Assembly (NCBI GenBank): GCA_965223725.1
Contig: CBDCXE010000003.1
Coordinates: forward strand, 1-64,000
Source of the DNA: CBDCXE01 sp965223725 [NCBI: Nitrospinota bacterium]
GTDB lineage: Bacteria > Nitrospinota_A > UBA7883
DNA length: 64,000 nucleotides
Reading direction: 5' to 3'
The notes under the pieces are model-generated. The model made no database searches, was not told the origin of the DNA, and saw nothing but the letters and a program-made list of their open reading frames with translations. Position numbers and translations under genes: made by a program. Of this stretch, positions 63,094 to 64,000 are shown piece by piece. Numbering within the stretch: position 1 is the stretch's first letter; each line of letters opens with the position of its first letter.

Positions 63094-64000
63094 ATGAACA
63101 AGCTGGACAATATCCGGAACCTTGGCAGGCTCTACTATAACTATGTCCGCCAGACCGAGGTCGTCCCATCCCTGCCCACCCGGATATGGATAGAACCGAC
63201 CCCGTCGTGCAACCTGGCCTGCGGGCATTGCCCCAACGGGATGGATGTAAAGTTCCCCACAGGGTTGATGAAGATGGAGCTGTTCAAGAGCATTATCGAC
63301 CAGCTGGAAGGCTCGCTGTACGACGTCAACCTTTTCCATCGGGGCGAGTCGCTGATACACAGGCAGCTGCCGGAGATGGTGGAGTATTGCCACAGCAAGG
63401 GGATGCATACCCGGCTGCATACCAACGCCGCGCTGATGACGGAGCAGTGGGCGCGTGACCTTATCGAGGCGGGGCTGTCGTATGTCTCGTTCTCTGTGGA
63501 TGGTTACACGAAGGATGTGTATGACAAGGTGCGGATAGGCGGCGACTTCAACGAGACGGTGGAAAACATACAGCGGTTCCTGAAGCTGAACAACGAATCG
63601 GCCAACGGCGACAAAACATATACGATACTGCAGGTGATGGAGATCGGCGAGGATGAGCCGGGGCGGGAGGAGCGAAAGGTGGCGTTCCGGAATATGTTCG
63701 ACGAAACCTTGCTCGACCGGTTCGTTGTCAGAACGCCCCACAACTGGGCGGGCGACCTGGATGAGTTCGGCGATGGTGTGGGCGACTCCCGGCGGTTTAC
63801 CCCCTGCACATTTTTGTGGTATTCGATGACCATATTTTTCGACGGCACAGTGGCGCCATGCCCCCAGGATTTTTTCGGCAAGATATATATCGGCAACGTG
63901 TCGGAGGAGAGCGTGCGCGATGTGTGGAACGGCGAGCCGATGCGCCAGATGCGGCGGCGAATGAAGCAGAGGAACGTCAGCGGCCTGGCGCCATGCGAGA
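63094..64000 (+). CDS. Radical SAM/SPASM-like protein, running off the window
   Basis: The frame starts at ATG 63094, 2 bp after the previous stop, and is open to the end of the window (302 codons). It shows PTPSCNLACGHCPNG for the radical SAM cluster and a C-terminal SPASM-like set (PCTFLWYSM, APCPQDFFGK, IGNVSEESVRDVWNGEP, LAPCE). It is related in layout to the preceding protein but not closely similar in sequence. The function is unknown; sugar, lipid or peptide modification are options. Confidence 0.9.
   Translation, partial: MNKLDNIRNLGRLYYNYVRQTEVVPSLPTRIWIEPTPSCNLACGHCPNGMDVKFPTGLMKMELFKSIIDQLEGSLYDVNLFHRGESLIHRQLPEMVEYCHSKGMHTRLHTNAALMTEQWARDLIEAGLSYVSFSVDGYTKDVYDKVRIGGDFNETVENIQRFLKLNNESANGDKTYTILQVMEIGEDEPGREERKVAFRNMFDETLLDRFVVRTPHNWAGDLDEFGDGVGDSRRFTPCTFLWYSMTIFFDGTVAPCPQDFFGKIYIGNVSEESVRDVWNGEPMRQMRRRMKQRNVSGLAPCE

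Overview
The window joins two unrelated kinds of DNA. Positions 1 to about 4991 are AT-rich, have no convincing genes, and are full of diverged repeats, a 17-bp minisatellite, inverted repeats and TA-rich microsatellites. This is what intergenic DNA of an animal-like eukaryote looks like. From about 4992 to 64000 the sequence is densely packed bacterial DNA with higher GC, short gaps and overlapping start/stop codons. It enters inside murA, whose first ~89 codons are absent exactly at the switch. The simplest reading is an assembly chimera of host and symbiont or associated bacterium; a real insertion cannot be excluded from sequence alone.

The bacterium is Gram-negative. It has an LptM-like lipoprotein, a BamC-like lipoprotein, AlgI/AlgX-type O-acetylation proteins, a MltD-like transglycosylase, an outer-membrane cytochrome-porin and the CcmABCD haem exporter. 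I cannot place it in a phylum. A marine lineage of the Nitrospinota, SAR324 or former Deltaproteobacteria type fits the gene content but is only a guess.

Layout. 5-9.4 kb: murA fragment, rpsT (UUG start), and an AlgX-like/AlgI pair for polysaccharide O-acetylation. 9.4-12.8 kb: a tight operon of cysteate synthase, sulfopyruvate decarboxylase (ComDE fusion) and a substrate-binding-protein-fold protein without signal peptide; this looks like a sulfonate or coenzyme M biosynthetic unit. 12.8-17.1 kb: MerR, SPOR protein, second-type EF-G, small lipoprotein and LeuD. 17.3-19.3 kb: a small island with two paralogous ribbon-helix-helix proteins, a RelE-type toxin-antitoxin pair and an AT-rich HEPN-like gene. 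19.3-31 kb: a radical SAM protein, a truncated AhpD-like gene, AraC, RecO, Era, CcmCDBA, a purine permease, QueD, an RRM protein with a possible attenuator, ArgH and an LptM-like lipoprotein. 30.7-38.1 kb: ArsR with its operator, a DUF318 metal permease, a Ser/Thr kinase with a cyclic-nucleotide domain, a CgeB-like glycosyltransferase, RdgB, then a sigma-54-type promoter in front of three tiny membrane proteins, VanZ-like and ACR3. 38.2-44.8 kb: ComEC-like hydrolase, polyprenyl glycosylphosphotransferase, BamC-like lipoprotein, gamma carbonic anhydrase, a FlgM-like protein, a Cyc2-like cytochrome-porin and AmrS. 44.8-58.8 kb: AddA/AddB, a TIGR02757 protein, a coiled-coil protein, a six-LysM transglycosylase, MscS, a Tat cupin and a LuxR solo. 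58.8-64 kb: a CrtI-like oxidoreductase, a glycosyltransferase and two radical SAM/SPASM proteins, the last running off the end.

Three genes (AlgX-like, the binding-protein-fold protein, LuxR) are each broken by one base, two of them in short A runs and the third next to an AAAGGG run. In each case the reading frame resumes with family-typical sequence, so assembly indels are more likely than three real pseudogenes. Ccm, the cytochrome-porin and the metal/arsenite exporters suggest a redox- and metal-active envelope. The two parts that most deserve follow-up are the sulfonate operon and the sigma-54-driven mini-membrane-protein operon.
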